A DNA stretch of 56,808 nucleotides from Astrothelium macrocarpum (lineage: Eukaryota; Ascomycota; Dothideomycetes; Trypetheliales; Trypetheliaceae). The stretch lies in NCBI GenBank assembly GCA_021030915.1, contig JAGEMR010000167.1:1-56808 (forward strand), written 5' to 3'. The first letter of the stretch is position 1; each line of letters begins with the position of its first letter. Of this stretch, positions 22,752 to 33,231 are shown one piece after another. Both the position numbers and the translations under genes were made by a program. The notes below the pieces were generated by a model. The model saw only the letters and a program-made list of their open reading frames with translations, did not search any database and was not told where the DNA came from.

Positions 22752-24857
22752 TCACCCTTCAACATCATCCATAAACACCTCATCCTCCGGCGTCGCTCCG
22801 CTCTTCAGTTTCTCCCTTTGACACAACTCCCTCACCTCCCCCGGCATCTCCCAACCCAATACCACATCCGCCCTTGCCAGCACCTGCATCATCAGCCCCG
22901 CTTCGGCATGCCACGAAACGTGACAATGGAGTGCCCACATGCCCGGATTATCCAAGGTGACACGTACCAGCACCCAGCCAAACGCCTCCATCGTCACCGT
23001 ATCCCGACGCAGCGGATTCTCCAAGCTCATGTTATCATAGAGGTCTGTAGGAGGGTAGCCCGAAGAACCAGACGCAAGAACCCAGAATTTGTGGCCATGA
23101 AGATGGAGCGGGTGAGCGCCGTCATCGAAGTTGGAGACGAGTAGGTCGATGGTTTGGATCTGCAGCGTTTGCAGCGTGAGTTCACGGGAGGCGGGGAATG
23201 CGGCGGTGTTGATGAAGACATGTGGATTGGGAAGGGTCTCAACAGGGAGGGATGTGGTACTGGAGGGACCGGCGGAGAGGAAGGAGGTATTGCTCGTGGA
23301 GAGGCCATCGATGGCGCGGAGTAGGCTTGGGGAGCGAAGATCCGGGCGCCAAGAGGATTGGTTGAAGAAACCGCGACTGAGACGCCAGGCGCCGATTTCG
23401 AAGTTTGTGCGGAAGTAGAAGGTTGCGTCTGCGGTCAATGGAGGCGGCATTATTTCGATGGGGATGAGTTCTGAAGTGTTCATGTCGCGGCATTCGAGCT
23501 CGACAACCTCGCTCCAGTCTTTGCTTGTAGGCTCGGGGGCTGAAATGTCTGGCTTGGTTGGATTGGGAGTGTAGTGTATGATTGCACGAGCCTCCCCTTT
23601 CATTTCAGAGTTTGGTTCGGCGAAACAGGTGGTGACCATTTGGGCGCGGAGCCAGTAGGAATTGGAGGTATTGGATGAAATTACAATGCTGTATCGTTGA
23701 GCTGGATTGATTTTGAGGCGGTGGTAGTAGGCAGGCCAGATGTCTGTACCATCAACTTCGGTGATGGCAAATTCATGTTCATCAATCTGTACTTGGAACT
23801 CTGCGAAAACACCGACATTGATGATTCGTAGTCGGTGATTCTTGGTTGGTTCGAGATTGAAAATGGGGAGATTTGCGGTCGAGTTGTCGCATCTTCGATT
23901 GGGTAGCGAAGTACAATCTCTGACGTTTAAGCCATTGATCATGGCACTGGATGGGACTGGTTCAGCATTTTCTCGATCTGGTGCCAGATAGTGCATAAGC
24001 AACTCATTCGAAGGGTCGTAATAGTAGTCATGTATCATAACTACACGATCCGTATCGTACTGGATCTTTTGCTGCTCGCGTTCATGCTTCCCATGAATAA
24101 CGAAGGGACCGAACAGTCCATCTGCGGCTTGTACGCCTTGATGTGCGTGATACCAGTATGTTCCCGACTGGCTATCAACCTTGAACTCATATGTGAATTG
24201 TGATTTTGGTGCTATCGGACATTGAGTGATGCCAACCGTCCCATCCATCCAATTCGTCCCATTTTGGTAGAGTCCGTGCCAGTGGATTGACGTTGCATTG
24301 ACGGCTTGGTTATCGACGTTGACAATGACCGTATCTCCTTCGTTGCACTCAATGAGTGGCCCAGGAAAACCCCCATTAATCAACATCATCTGGCGAAACA
24401 CACCATCAGGATTCTTTACAACATCTTGTATTGTCCAATTGTATACACGCCTCTTTGGCCCATTTTCATAGTCCCAGTCCGCATCCAATGTATAATCACC
24501 CGGTTCTCGAGCTTTTTCTACAACATCACCCCCACTGACATCTGTACTCGCAGCGTTGCTCCCTCCCACAGGAAGTTCGAGTGCTTTGGATGCATCAGAA
24601 TCGCGTGTTTTACCTAGTGCTATCGCCAGAGCAATCAATGCTAGAATGGATCCCAGAACGATTGGGACAAGCGTCCGCGGTCGTAAGAATAGGGTGGTCA
24701 GGGTAGTGCGTCGCTCTCTTGCACGTTGCTGGGGAAGTTTCTCGACATTGTGTTCACAGAGCAAGGCCTGCTCCTGGTCTTCAGAGGTGTCTAACTGCGA
24801 AGCGCTTGATTCCAATTCATAACTTTCCTCGATGTCATCATCATGTTGTATGGGCAT
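22752..24857 (-). CDS. membrane-anchored multicopper oxidase (laccase/ferroxidase type)
   Basis: A single exon encodes 701 residues. A cytosolic acidic N-terminus is followed by one membrane helix at about 60-81 (RTLVPIVLGSILALIALAIAL), so it is a type II membrane protein with the catalytic part outside or in the lumen. All four copper-binding stretches are intact: HWHG (His192, His194), YWYHAHQG (His237, His239), HPLHLHGH (His582, His585, His587, His589) and HCHVSWH (His644, Cys645, His646, His650). Leu655 is at the axial position of the type 1 copper. Such enzymes oxidise phenols, ascorbate or iron with reduction of oxygen to water. The gene is divergent from an acid phosphatase, and a metal transporter of the CCC1 family lies 2.7 kb away, so a metal-related role is possible but unproven. 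Confidence 0.9.
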   Translation of the reverse strand: MPIQHDDDIEESYELESSASQLDTSEDQEQALLCEHNVEKLPQQRARERRTTLTTLFLRPRTLVPIVLGSILALIALAIALGKTRDSDASKALELPVGGSNAASTDVSGGDVVEKAREPGDYTLDADWDYENGPKRRVYNWTIQDVVKNPDGVFRQMMLINGGFPGPLIECNEGDTVIVNVDNQAVNATSIHWHGLYQNGTNWMDGTVGITQCPIAPKSQFTYEFKVDSQSGTYWYHAHQGVQAADGLFGPFVIHGKHEREQQKIQYDTDRVVMIHDYYYDPSNELLMHYLAPDRENAEPVPSSAMINGLNVRDCTSLPNRRCDNSTANLPIFNLEPTKNHRLRIINVGVFAEFQVQIDEHEFAITEVDGTDIWPAYYHRLKINPAQRYSIVISSNTSNSYWLRAQMVTTCFAEPNSEMKGEARAIIHYTPNPTKPDISAPEPTSKDWSEVVELECRDMNTSELIPIEIMPPPLTADATFYFRTNFEIGAWRLSRGFFNQSSWRPDLRSPSLLRAIDGLSTSNTSFLSAGPSSTTSLPVETLPNPHVFINTAAFPASRELTLQTLQIQTIDLLVSNFDDGAHPLHLHGHKFWVLASGSSGYPPTDLYDNMSLENPLRRDTVTMEAFGWVLVRVTLDNPGMWALHCHVSWHAEAGLMMQVLARADVVLGWEMPGEVRELCQREKLKSGATPEDEVFMDDVEG

Positions 24858-25386
24858 AGTACGTTCAATAAAGATCGATAAGGTAAGGTAACCATGTGTC
24901 TGCGCGTATGGAAGTCATCCATCGAGCGAGAGAGATCAGGCTCGGCATTACGGCTGAGCCGTCAACCAACAACATCATGCAGGGATCGTCTCCAGCAAGA
25001 TGACATGCAGATGGACGGGACAAGCGCGTAAACTGGTCCCGTTCCAGACTTCTGCTCTCGTGTAAGACGAATCACGTTCGATTCCTGAAACACATGTGCC
25101 CTCCTCTTGTGCCTTCGCGGCCCGACCTGCCTTGGCTGCATTTTCGATAGAACTTGGGCCTCCCCACCTCTCGCGACCAATCTTTTCCACCAACCTGTTC
25201 CATCCGTTAAGCTAACATGTAGCCAATGACAAGCGGCCGCTGACCATGCGCCGCTTTTCTTTCACGAACTTCCTAGAAGGTCAGTAAGCAGGCTCTTCGT
25301 GGTAATCTTCGTTTACCCATGCTGCTCTTCCCTTGCAACGACGACCGTTCTGCAGCCAGACTAATTCTAATCATGGACCTGCATAG
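24858..25386. promoter_or_regulatory. shared divergent promoter of the multicopper oxidase and acid phosphatase
   Basis: The two start codons (24857 minus, 25387 plus) are 529 nt apart and point away from each other, so the region must hold both promoters and the genes may be co-regulated. A CACATGTG palindrome lies at about 25091-25098. I saw no perfect CACGTG phosphate-response site. Confidence 0.45.
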
Positions 25387-26736
25387 ATGGCGGTATATAA
25401 AAAACTTCCTGCCGATGAGGTAGCAGATGTCGGCGACCCACCCTCTCTCAAAGAAGAGTCCTTGAAACCTGTCTACCGTTCTTGGATACTGTACACGTTC
25501 GTTTTCGTCCTCGCATTCGTAATGATATCTACTTTTGCAATCGCCGCCCTTGCACTTGCGGGTCGAGGTGTCTTGGCACAGAATACCCAAACATCTGCTT
25601 CAGATGTCTATGCCGCGCAAGCTACTGCCAGAACCGCGCACCCCACATCTCATGTACCAGGCACAGCTTTCCAACGTTTTGCCATCATATGGCTGGAAAA
25701 CACAGACTACGACAAGGCTGTTGGCGACCCCAATCTTGCATATCTCGCTTCAAAGGGCATCACTCTCTCCAATTATTTTGCGGTAACCCATCCATCTGAG
25801 CCAAATTATGTTGCGTCTATTGGCGGTGACAACTTTGGCATGGACAACGATGACTTTAATCAAATTCCCAGCAATGTGTCAAGTGTCATTGACTTGCTTG
25901 AGGAACGCGGGATAAGTTGGAGCATGTATCAAGAGGATATGCCATACTCTGGTTTCGAGGGCTATAGCTGGGTCAATCAACAGACCCAAGCTAACGATTA
26001 CGTTCGAAAACATAATCCAGCCATCATCTACAACGCCAATACCACTCCGGACCGGCTTGCTCGAAACAAGAATTTGACCATGTTCCACGAGGACCTCCAA
26101 TCCCACAGGCTACCTCAGTGGATGTTTATTACCCCGAACATGACTGATGATGGCCACGACACCAGTGTGACTGTTGCAGGTGCATGGACTCGAAGCTTTG
26201 TCGAGCCTCTCTTGAACGACACTAGATTTATGCAGAATACGACTGTCCTCATTACGTTTGACGAGAACCACACCTACACTCAGCAGAACCGAGTCTTGGG
26301 TATTCTCCTCGGCGATTCCATTCCCAAAGAGTTGATTGGTACCACCGACTCCAATTTTTACGATCACTACTCTGAGATTGCTACTGTTGAGGCCAACTGG
26401 GGCCTTCATACTCTGGGTCGCTGGGATGTTGGCGCCAATGTCTTTTCATGGGTAGCAGAGAAGGTCAACGAGAAACTGAGACCATGGGATGCTGCCACCA
26501 ACGTGGCAAATCCTTCTATCTTCCTTAATCAGTCATTCATCGGTCCCTTTAGTGACACCCGGAAAGGGCCTCTCCCTGTGCCAGACACCAATGCAAAATA
26601 CTATGGCCGGACTGTTTTGCCGTTGGTCCAGAACATTTGGAAAGCCTTTGTCAACAATACCTATTATAACACTGGTGTAGAGATTCCTGATGGTCTCCGG
26701 CCTCCCCAGGGCTGGGCTATTACGACTGCTTCATGA
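25387..26736 (+). CDS. acid phosphatase, phosphoesterase family (PF04185 type)
   Basis: A single exon encodes 449 residues of the fungal acid phosphatase/phospholipase C phosphoesterase family, which cleaves phosphate esters. A short cytosolic N-terminus precedes a membrane helix at about 32-58 (ILYTFVFVLAFVMISTFAI), which may be a signal anchor. The family core then follows in order: FAIIWLENTDYD, the nucleophile region THPSEPNYVASIGGDNFG, the metal-binding MTDDGHDT and the ITFDEN motif. Several N-glycosylation sequons (such as NVS, NLT, NTT, NHT) fit an extracytoplasmic enzyme. It shares a promoter region with the multicopper oxidase. The start at 25387 is the first ATG in frame and gives the complete family length. 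Confidence 0.9.
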   Translation: MAVYKKLPADEVADVGDPPSLKEESLKPVYRSWILYTFVFVLAFVMISTFAIAALALAGRGVLAQNTQTSASDVYAAQATARTAHPTSHVPGTAFQRFAIIWLENTDYDKAVGDPNLAYLASKGITLSNYFAVTHPSEPNYVASIGGDNFGMDNDDFNQIPSNVSSVIDLLEERGISWSMYQEDMPYSGFEGYSWVNQQTQANDYVRKHNPAIIYNANTTPDRLARNKNLTMFHEDLQSHRLPQWMFITPNMTDDGHDTSVTVAGAWTRSFVEPLLNDTRFMQNTTVLITFDENHTYTQQNRVLGILLGDSIPKELIGTTDSNFYDHYSEIATVEANWGLHTLGRWDVGANVFSWVAEKVNEKLRPWDAATNVANPSIFLNQSFIGPFSDTRKGPLPVPDTNAKYYGRTVLPLVQNIWKAFVNNTYYNTGVEIPDGLRPPQGWAITTAS

Positions 26737-27522
26737 GTAATCTACGTTCTTCTTTAAATATAGATGTGCATTTATGATGTATATAGCTGGAGCATGGGAC
26801 TGGTTGGGCATGCTCGTGTATAGTTACCAAATGATAACAATAATTCGATCAAATCTTCCATCTACAATCCTGGATACGAATTGCCGCAAGTTCTGACTCT
26901 CTGGCGAACGCGTCCGATTGCACGTTTACTTTGACGAGAAATTGCACACAGAGCTCGGTTCACTGTACATCCGAATATCCGTGGCAAGTCGTTCTTCCTC
27001 TAAGTCTATGCATATCCATACGGGCAGGTCATTTTCGTCGTGCTCCTCGATAACTACTCGCCACGCTATGGCAAAGATCATCGGTGGGCCCTTGCATCTT
27101 CCGCTCCACGTAGGGCTCTGGGGCTGAGCCATCAGCTAGTCTCACCTAGGCAGGACGAGCAGATCCTGAATCCACGTCAATTTCTATCCAAGTAGAATCT
27201 GCACGTGGTCGACGATCAAGGATAGACGTGCTCTGGACCTTATTCTAGACAAATTGGAGCTTTGATGGCCGGCACTGACCTGCGAACAGTGCTTTTGCCT
27301 CTCCGCACAATATCTTGTCGTGCGTCCTCCTTGGGCCGCAGCCAATCAAACAGCATGTATAGAGCATGCGACTGTTCAATATGCGTGGGATGATCGTTAC
27401 TGAATTGAGTGGTTGATTGACGGCCAAGGCAGGTGTCTTGCTCCATGTTTTATCTTCACATCTTTTCTTGCTCTTTGTCGTTTTTCATTCTCTGTGTATC
27501 ATAGTAGCTGTCTACACTCAAA
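26737..27522. other. intergenic region with a CCAAT box upstream of the transporter
   Basis: This 786 nt stretch between the acid phosphatase and the CCC1-type gene, both on the plus strand, holds no gene. A CCAAT element lies at 27342-27346, about 180 nt before the transporter ATG. CCAAT-binding complexes regulate many fungal iron genes, but no convincing adjacent HapX-type element was found. A pyrimidine-rich leader precedes the ATG. Confidence 0.35.
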
Positions 27523-28539
27523 ATGTCTCTCGTTCTACTGAAACACCTCGTTTTTGGAGGCAGACATTCTGCAAAAGAGAAATACGAAGGGAGATATCAC
27601 CCGCTCTCTGACCAAGGTATGAATTCCTCTTCCCCTGTCGAACCCATCAAACTCACCCAATTTCCCCTAACAGACCTCGAGAGCGCATCCACCCTCTCGG
27701 AGAGTAGCCTCCTCGACGATCACCTCTCCGAAAAGCCCCTCTACTCCTCACCTTCCTCCCCGACCTCTCTCTCTTCCTCGCCCTCACACAACCTCCTCCC
27801 CGCCTCTAACATCTCCCCCCGGCTTATCTCCGATGCCACTCTTGGCCTCTCAGACGGCCTCACTGTTCCCTTCGCACTCACCGCTGGTCTTTTCACCCTC
27901 TCGACCTCCTTTTCTACCTCCAACGCAGCTATCCCAGCAACGACTCATGTCGTCATCTTTGGCGGCCTCGCTGAGCTCGCGGCCGGCGCCATCAGCATGG
28001 GCGTTGGTGGTTGGCTCGCAGCGCGCTCTGAAGCCGAAGCTCACGCTGCAAGAGCTAAATCTATACGCGCTGTGGTGCACAAGGGGCCCGAGGCTGTGGA
28101 GGCGCTGATGAGGAATGCGATGGCCGAGTTTGGATTCCCAGGGGAGCTGCTGGAGGCGTTGAGTGGGTGCTTGGCCGCTGCAGAGAAGGATGCACAGGTG
28201 CGATTTTTGATGCGTTGTGAGAAGGGAGGTGCTGGGGAGGACGATGTGGCGGAGAGGGTGTGGGTGTCGGCGATGACGATTGCGGTGGGGTATTTTCTGG
28301 GCGGGTTTACGCCGTTGTTGCCTTATTTGTTGGTGCCGGCGGATGAGGTAGTGAGGGCGTTTTGGTGGAGCGTCGGGTTGATGGTGGTGGCATTGTTTGC
28401 GTTTGGAGCAGGGAAGACGGCACTGGTAGAGGGAAGAGAGGTGGGCAAGTGCGTGCGCGGTGGCATGCAAATGGTGATATTGGGTGGCGTGGCTGCGGCC
28501 GCAGCGATGGGGTCCGTGAGAGCATTTGGGGCGGGATGA
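27523..28539 (+). CDS. CCC1: CCC1/VIT1-family vacuolar iron/manganese transporter
   Basis: A single exon encodes 338 residues. The first 105 residues are Ser/Pro-rich and look disordered. The VIT domain starts at LISDATLGLSDGLTVPFALTAGL, the family's first membrane helix. The second helix carries GGLAELAAGAISMGVGGWLAARSEAE, whose glycine-rich face and acidic end are the family hallmark. A charged cytosolic helical segment follows, where metals bind in VIT1, then three more helices (for example WVSAMTIAVGYFLGGFTPLLPYL). Members move Fe2+ or Mn2+ from the cytosol into the vacuole. It lies near a multicopper oxidase, but there is no direct evidence that they work together. Confidence 0.88.
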   Translation: MSLVLLKHLVFGGRHSAKEKYEGRYHPLSDQGMNSSSPVEPIKLTQFPLTDLESASTLSESSLLDDHLSEKPLYSSPSSPTSLSSSPSHNLLPASNISPRLISDATLGLSDGLTVPFALTAGLFTLSTSFSTSNAAIPATTHVVIFGGLAELAAGAISMGVGGWLAARSEAEAHAARAKSIRAVVHKGPEAVEALMRNAMAEFGFPGELLEALSGCLAAAEKDAQVRFLMRCEKGGAGEDDVAERVWVSAMTIAVGYFLGGFTPLLPYLLVPADEVVRAFWWSVGLMVVALFAFGAGKTALVEGREVGKCVRGGMQMVILGGVAAAAAMGSVRAFGAG

Positions 28540-29154
28540 AGATGATGAAAAATGGATTTTTGCGGAACAATCGAGGCTTCGTCCGTAAAGGTGTTTCACT
28601 GCAAAGAAGGCACTATGGATGGAGCCGTCGTCTCTCTGGGATGTCCACTTTGGGCAAGAAATTTCAAGTCCGCGGATGCAATTGACCGATTCGAGAGGAA
28701 AGGCCCAGAGCCTTGGTCGCTGGAACACCTCTATAATCTCTCCCGAGGATGCAATATGGAAGCTTACGGGTCGCAAGAGAAGTCATTCACCAAAGCCTTG
28801 TTGGAGTAATCTTCAAGCAATAACCAAAAGGTACAATTTTTGTGACCATTTGCAAATGGATGGAATCTTCTTTTTGATGGCTCGAAATTGCTTTGGGGAT
28901 TTCTTTGACTGGTTTTTGGTGAAGACCTTCTTTCGCGACCCGTGACACTGCCTAACGCAACGCCTTGTGTCAATGAGGTTTTCCAGGAGTACACCAAATG
29001 TCTCCTACGAGATCAGAACGCGAGCAAAGTGGGGGCCACAGGGTGGACGGTTCGGGTGAGCGTTCTTTAATGGAGATAGTTTCACGGCTCCTCATCGTAG
29101 GCCATCGTTTCCATCCCAAGCTTAAGATGATACCATATTACATTGTCTTATTAC
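28540..29154. other. convergent intergenic region
   Basis: About 615 nt lie between the stop codons of the CCC1-type gene (plus) and the GPI-anchored protein (minus). No gene, RNA or repeat was recognised. Confidence 0.4.
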
Positions 29155-30337
29155 TCATACACTTCTAACCAATACCACCGCCACAACCACTACTATCATC
29201 ACATTATCTTTTACTCTTTGCAGTCCACTCAAACCCGCTCCTGCCGCTGCAGCCCCCGTCATTGTGCTTGTCGCCACCTCCTCCCCGAAAGTCTTTTGCT
29301 GCCACCCTCTCACATTCGCCGTTGGGCCCACGCAAAGTCCCGCCAACTCCGCTGCTACACTGCTCCCTCCTGCACACACTGCCGCCGCGGTATTCCACAC
29401 GTCCGGCACGAACCAGCTCGAAGAATAGCACGCGCACGACGCCTGGCCACTGGGGTTGAGCGTTGCTGATGACAGAAACATTGTTGACGACGGTGACGAC
29501 GTGTAATAGGTTCCGGGAAAGGCCCCAAGAGCATTGGTGGCCTGGACGCTGGATTGGGTGGAGCCCCATGCTTGGGGGGAGGCGGATGAGCAAGCAGCAC
29601 TCAGCGAAGAGAGGACGCCACAGCCAGAGCTGAGGTTGAGGTTAGGAAGGTAGAGGGGCGTGACGGTCGGAGTCGGAGAGATAATGGCGCTGGGGAGAGT
29701 AACATTGACAGCACGATTGCGAAAACGAGCGACGGGGGTATTGGAGGGATTGGATGTGTAAGAGGCAATTAGGCCAAGCATGTTGGATGCGGCGTTGATG
29801 AAGTCTTGGACATCTTGGAAGAACTCGTTTGCGCCCTCGAGTGACTCTATGGAATATATTAGTGGCTCGACGGGGAGATTTGAAAAGGAAGAAAAGGGTA
29901 ATGGTGGGGAATAGGAAGAAGCAATACGTACGGTCCGTGAATGGCGTCTCAGGCTGAGCAGAATCCTCGTTTCCGTTCGTGGAAGGTCTTGGGATACCGG
30001 CGAAACCTCCTGGGTAATCTTCTTGTGGGGTTTCAGGATCAGGCTCTGGAGTTGGATCACTGGTTCCGCTCCCAGAGGGATCATCGTCCCCCCCTGGTAC
30101 GTCGTCTCCTCCAGAGGGGTCATTATCTCCATCGGGACTGCTGTCTCCTCCTTCAGGCACATCTGGTACATCAGATACATCCGGAACCTCCACTCTTGGT
30201 ACAATGGCTTTGGCTTCGACATTGTTGCTTGTAGGAGCAGTGGTGTGGACATATTTGAAGAGAGATATCAAAACCAGCAGGAATAGTACACAGGAAGAAC
30301 CAGAAGACGAAGTAGAAGATGAGTGAAAGAAATACAT
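29155..30337 (-). CDS. putative GPI-anchored cell-surface protein with an acidic linker
   Basis: Exons 30337-29932 and 29846-29155 (85-nt intron, gtacgt ... catag) encode 365 residues. An N-terminal hydrophobic stretch (CVLFLLVLISLFKYVHT) acts as a signal peptide. A linker follows made of short Asp/Gly/Pro/Ser/Glu units such as VPDVPEGGDSS and SGGDDVPGGDDDPSG. The second half has an even number of spaced cysteines, several N-glycosylation sequons and many Ser/Thr residues. The last about 35 residues are a small-residue stretch (TMTGAAAAGAGLSG) and a hydrophobic tail (VMIVVVVAVVLVRSV), the pattern of a GPI-attachment signal. Function is unknown; a wall or plasma-membrane adhesion or sensing role is inferred from layout only. 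Confidence 0.75.
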
Positions 30338-33231
30338 TCGTTCTGAATTTGAAGCCTGATTAAGAAATATTATAAGAAAGCATACCTTCAAAAGTGCAAT
30401 TTGAAAAGGTGAACAGCTAGTTTTATGAATGCTACCTTGTAGATATTCCGTATTATTACGCCCCCACGCACCTGTTCTTGAATTTGGCCCCTAAAACAAA
30501 CCATTCAACAGCTGGCTCTCCAAGGACAGACCCTTCCGATTCGCTCAATCGATTGCTGGGGCTGAAACGCAAGGCTGGGACTGCTAAGCCTTGAAGCACA
30601 GCCAACGATAGCTGAAAGTTATTCCACTTGAGTTGCAGTAAGAAATATTGTAAAACGCAAGGGACATAACCTGCAATACATATTTTAAGGAGATTTTCAC
30701 CTACACTGTATGTCATTATCCTTGAAGATATCCTCTAATAAATTTTATGTGTCCAAAAGCTTGAAAGTGTGTTGAAGGGTTTACCAACATACAAATACCT
30801 GATTTTGGTTCTTGCGGGTCCCTCACCTTTTAAATTGCAACCTTAGGCGATCCCTTGGCTCTTCTTTGCAATGCGTGCCGCAAATCATGAAAGCATACGT
30901 AGTTACAACAAAATCTATTCATCTTAAGTTTGGCGTTGAATAGGCTTTGGAACCGAAGCTTGCAAAGGTTAATCGGTTTTCGGAATCAGGGTCTCCACTA
31001 AAGTCGAGCGGTCCATCTTGACCAGAGTTTTTTGAAACTGAGCAAATTTTTAGCAAATCAAAACTCTGAAAAGCCGGACGTTTTCTTGACCAGTTGACTC
31101 TTTGAAAAGTCGAAAGATTTCCTCCAAAGAAATGAGTTCTAGTCACATATAGCGTGATTCTATTTTCTGCGTGGAACAAATGAGTTGTAAGAAGCCAGAG
31201 TATACGGGTTGCTCTTCCATTCGATCGATAAGACCACAAGTGTACTCTGTGCCTTTCCTCGGAAGTGGCGTCTAAAAGAGAAGACTGACAAGGCAGGCCA
31301 CATCCCTTCTCTCCCATTGGCACAATCATCCCGCTGAACAACCTTTTCTACGAATCGACCCTCAATCCTTTCTATAGTCTGCTGTCCTACCAGTACAAGG
31401 CCATCCTCTAAATCTCACTTCTCCGATCGGCGATCAATCCTCTATCACTTCACTAGAGCCCGGGCACCAATCACGGAGAATTCTCCGTCTGCACCCTCGC
31501 TGCTAGTCCAACAAAGCGAAGCTCCCCCAATGCTGCCATCGAACATCCTTAAATGATCTTATAGACCAATCATCTTGAATTGGCAGTGGATGGAACAATA
31601 ATATCGGCCACATAATGTTATTAGCTGGAAAATGGCATTAAAGTGAATGACTGCAGTAGAAGAAATATTGGTATAGGAGAAGATAATGGTATAATAGGAA
31701 ATAGGGGATGGAAATTTTCCGCAGCCGAAGACTCGGGTAATCATTAGGTTGGACGAACCTGTGCGATTTTGGTAGAGGTGAAAAGTTGGATAGGTTCAGG
31801 GTACAGCTAGAGAACGGTCATGAAAAGGGATATGAGCGGTATGGGCCCCCAATACTCCAAATATGTTCCTTCTGGGAAGTCTTCCGGATCAATAAAAGGC
31901 TCAACGAATCGCGTTTCATCAAGATTGCTTTAAGAATGCCAAGGGTTCTGTACCTGCCCGCTGGGCTATCGTTGGTGCTCAAAGAATGTTTTTGTTGTTT
32001 TTTAAAAGCTATACTGTCGATAGCGGATATCTTGTCACTCAATGTTTTGGAAAGGGATATCTTCAAGCTTTCGCGCCACTGGTAGCATCACGAGGGATTC
32101 AATGAAATGTATGAACGCATTCCAAGTATCTTACCATGTATGTGACTTGTGGACACATCTGTGTCGAGAATATGCCTTTTCCATTAAAGGTTTATGATCG
32201 TTGGTGGCATCGAACGATTCGAAGGGTGAATAGTTCTAAGTGAAGGGCTGGATCAGATCGCCCCTGTACGACATGATAATACCAGTCTTCGACAAATTTT
32301 TCACTGAGAGAGCGCTGCCTCTACGGTAGCCCGCGGGGTACTTGAGAAATTTAGAACATGAAGCCAAACGGTCTTTTGCGGGATAATCAATGATCAGCAT
32401 CTTCCACCTAGATTCGGGGGGGAAATGTACCAGCGCCTTCGAGCAACCTAACTCATCTTAGAATCGCACTATAATAGGCTAAGAAAAGAGAGACAATCGT
32501 AAATCATGTATTGCTCTATGGCATTTTACCATGATTCAAGCTAGTGAGTTCTCTGGAAGTCTGAAAACAACGGTTGGATGCTTTTCGGCTATTTTCAGTA
32601 AGAATACGTGTTTCTACCATCTACAAGACCAATGAGCTATCGACAGTCATCTGAAGGAATCATTTCATTGCCTGGTGCTTGTAAAACACCTCGTAATGAC
32701 CGCCGTCCCAAGCGGCACCAGTATTACGGAGACGCTGAGTTAACACTATGAGGTTGATGGTTCTCAAAATATCCGATGAGGTCTGCTTGACTGATTCACA
32801 GATGAAAATCCTAACGCCAGACCAATATCACGCACTGTAATTCGTACCGCAAATGAAATAAACATAGGAAAGCTGGCCTTTGAATATTTATCTACTAATC
32901 TCTGTTGCTCAGTTCGGCCGCGTCGCTCCTATTGAATCGAAAAAACCCTTCAAGAGAACTGCTGCTCCGTCTGCGGCAGTGTAGGAGAATTTCGTCATTT
33001 TTTAGTCCCTATAATTCGTCGTGTATGGTATCTAAAGGAGTCAGCTTTTAGCACTAGCGTTTCTCAAACTCGGGCTTACGGAGTTAAAGACGAGGCTAAT
33101 CATATATCTTCCATTTAACCAACAAAAGTGACCGAACAACCAATTTCAGACTCGCGGATATACGCGTCTCAAAAAAAAGCGTATTCTTTTATTCTACCTT
33201 AGGAGATTAATCAATCCCCAACACCATTGTA
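30338..33231. other. long gene-free stretch
   Basis: About 2.9 kb of ordinary composition has no recognisable gene. The longest frame (30919-31341 minus, 140 codons) shows no domain or codon pattern I trust. The first part should hold the promoter of the GPI-anchored protein gene, and the last part the promoter, and perhaps a missing first exon, of the enoyl-reductase-like gene. Confidence 0.4.

Noticed and set aside
25060..25095. GTTCGATTCC resembling a tRNA B-box
   Set aside because: No A-box or cloverleaf is present upstream; it lies in a promoter region.
27850..28776. 308-codon minus-strand frame opposite the CCC1-type gene
   Set aside because: It is antisense to a clear transporter and has His/Arg/Pro-rich composition typical of a shadow frame.
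30919..31341. 140-codon minus-strand frame
   Set aside because: No recognisable domain, signal or supporting splice sites.
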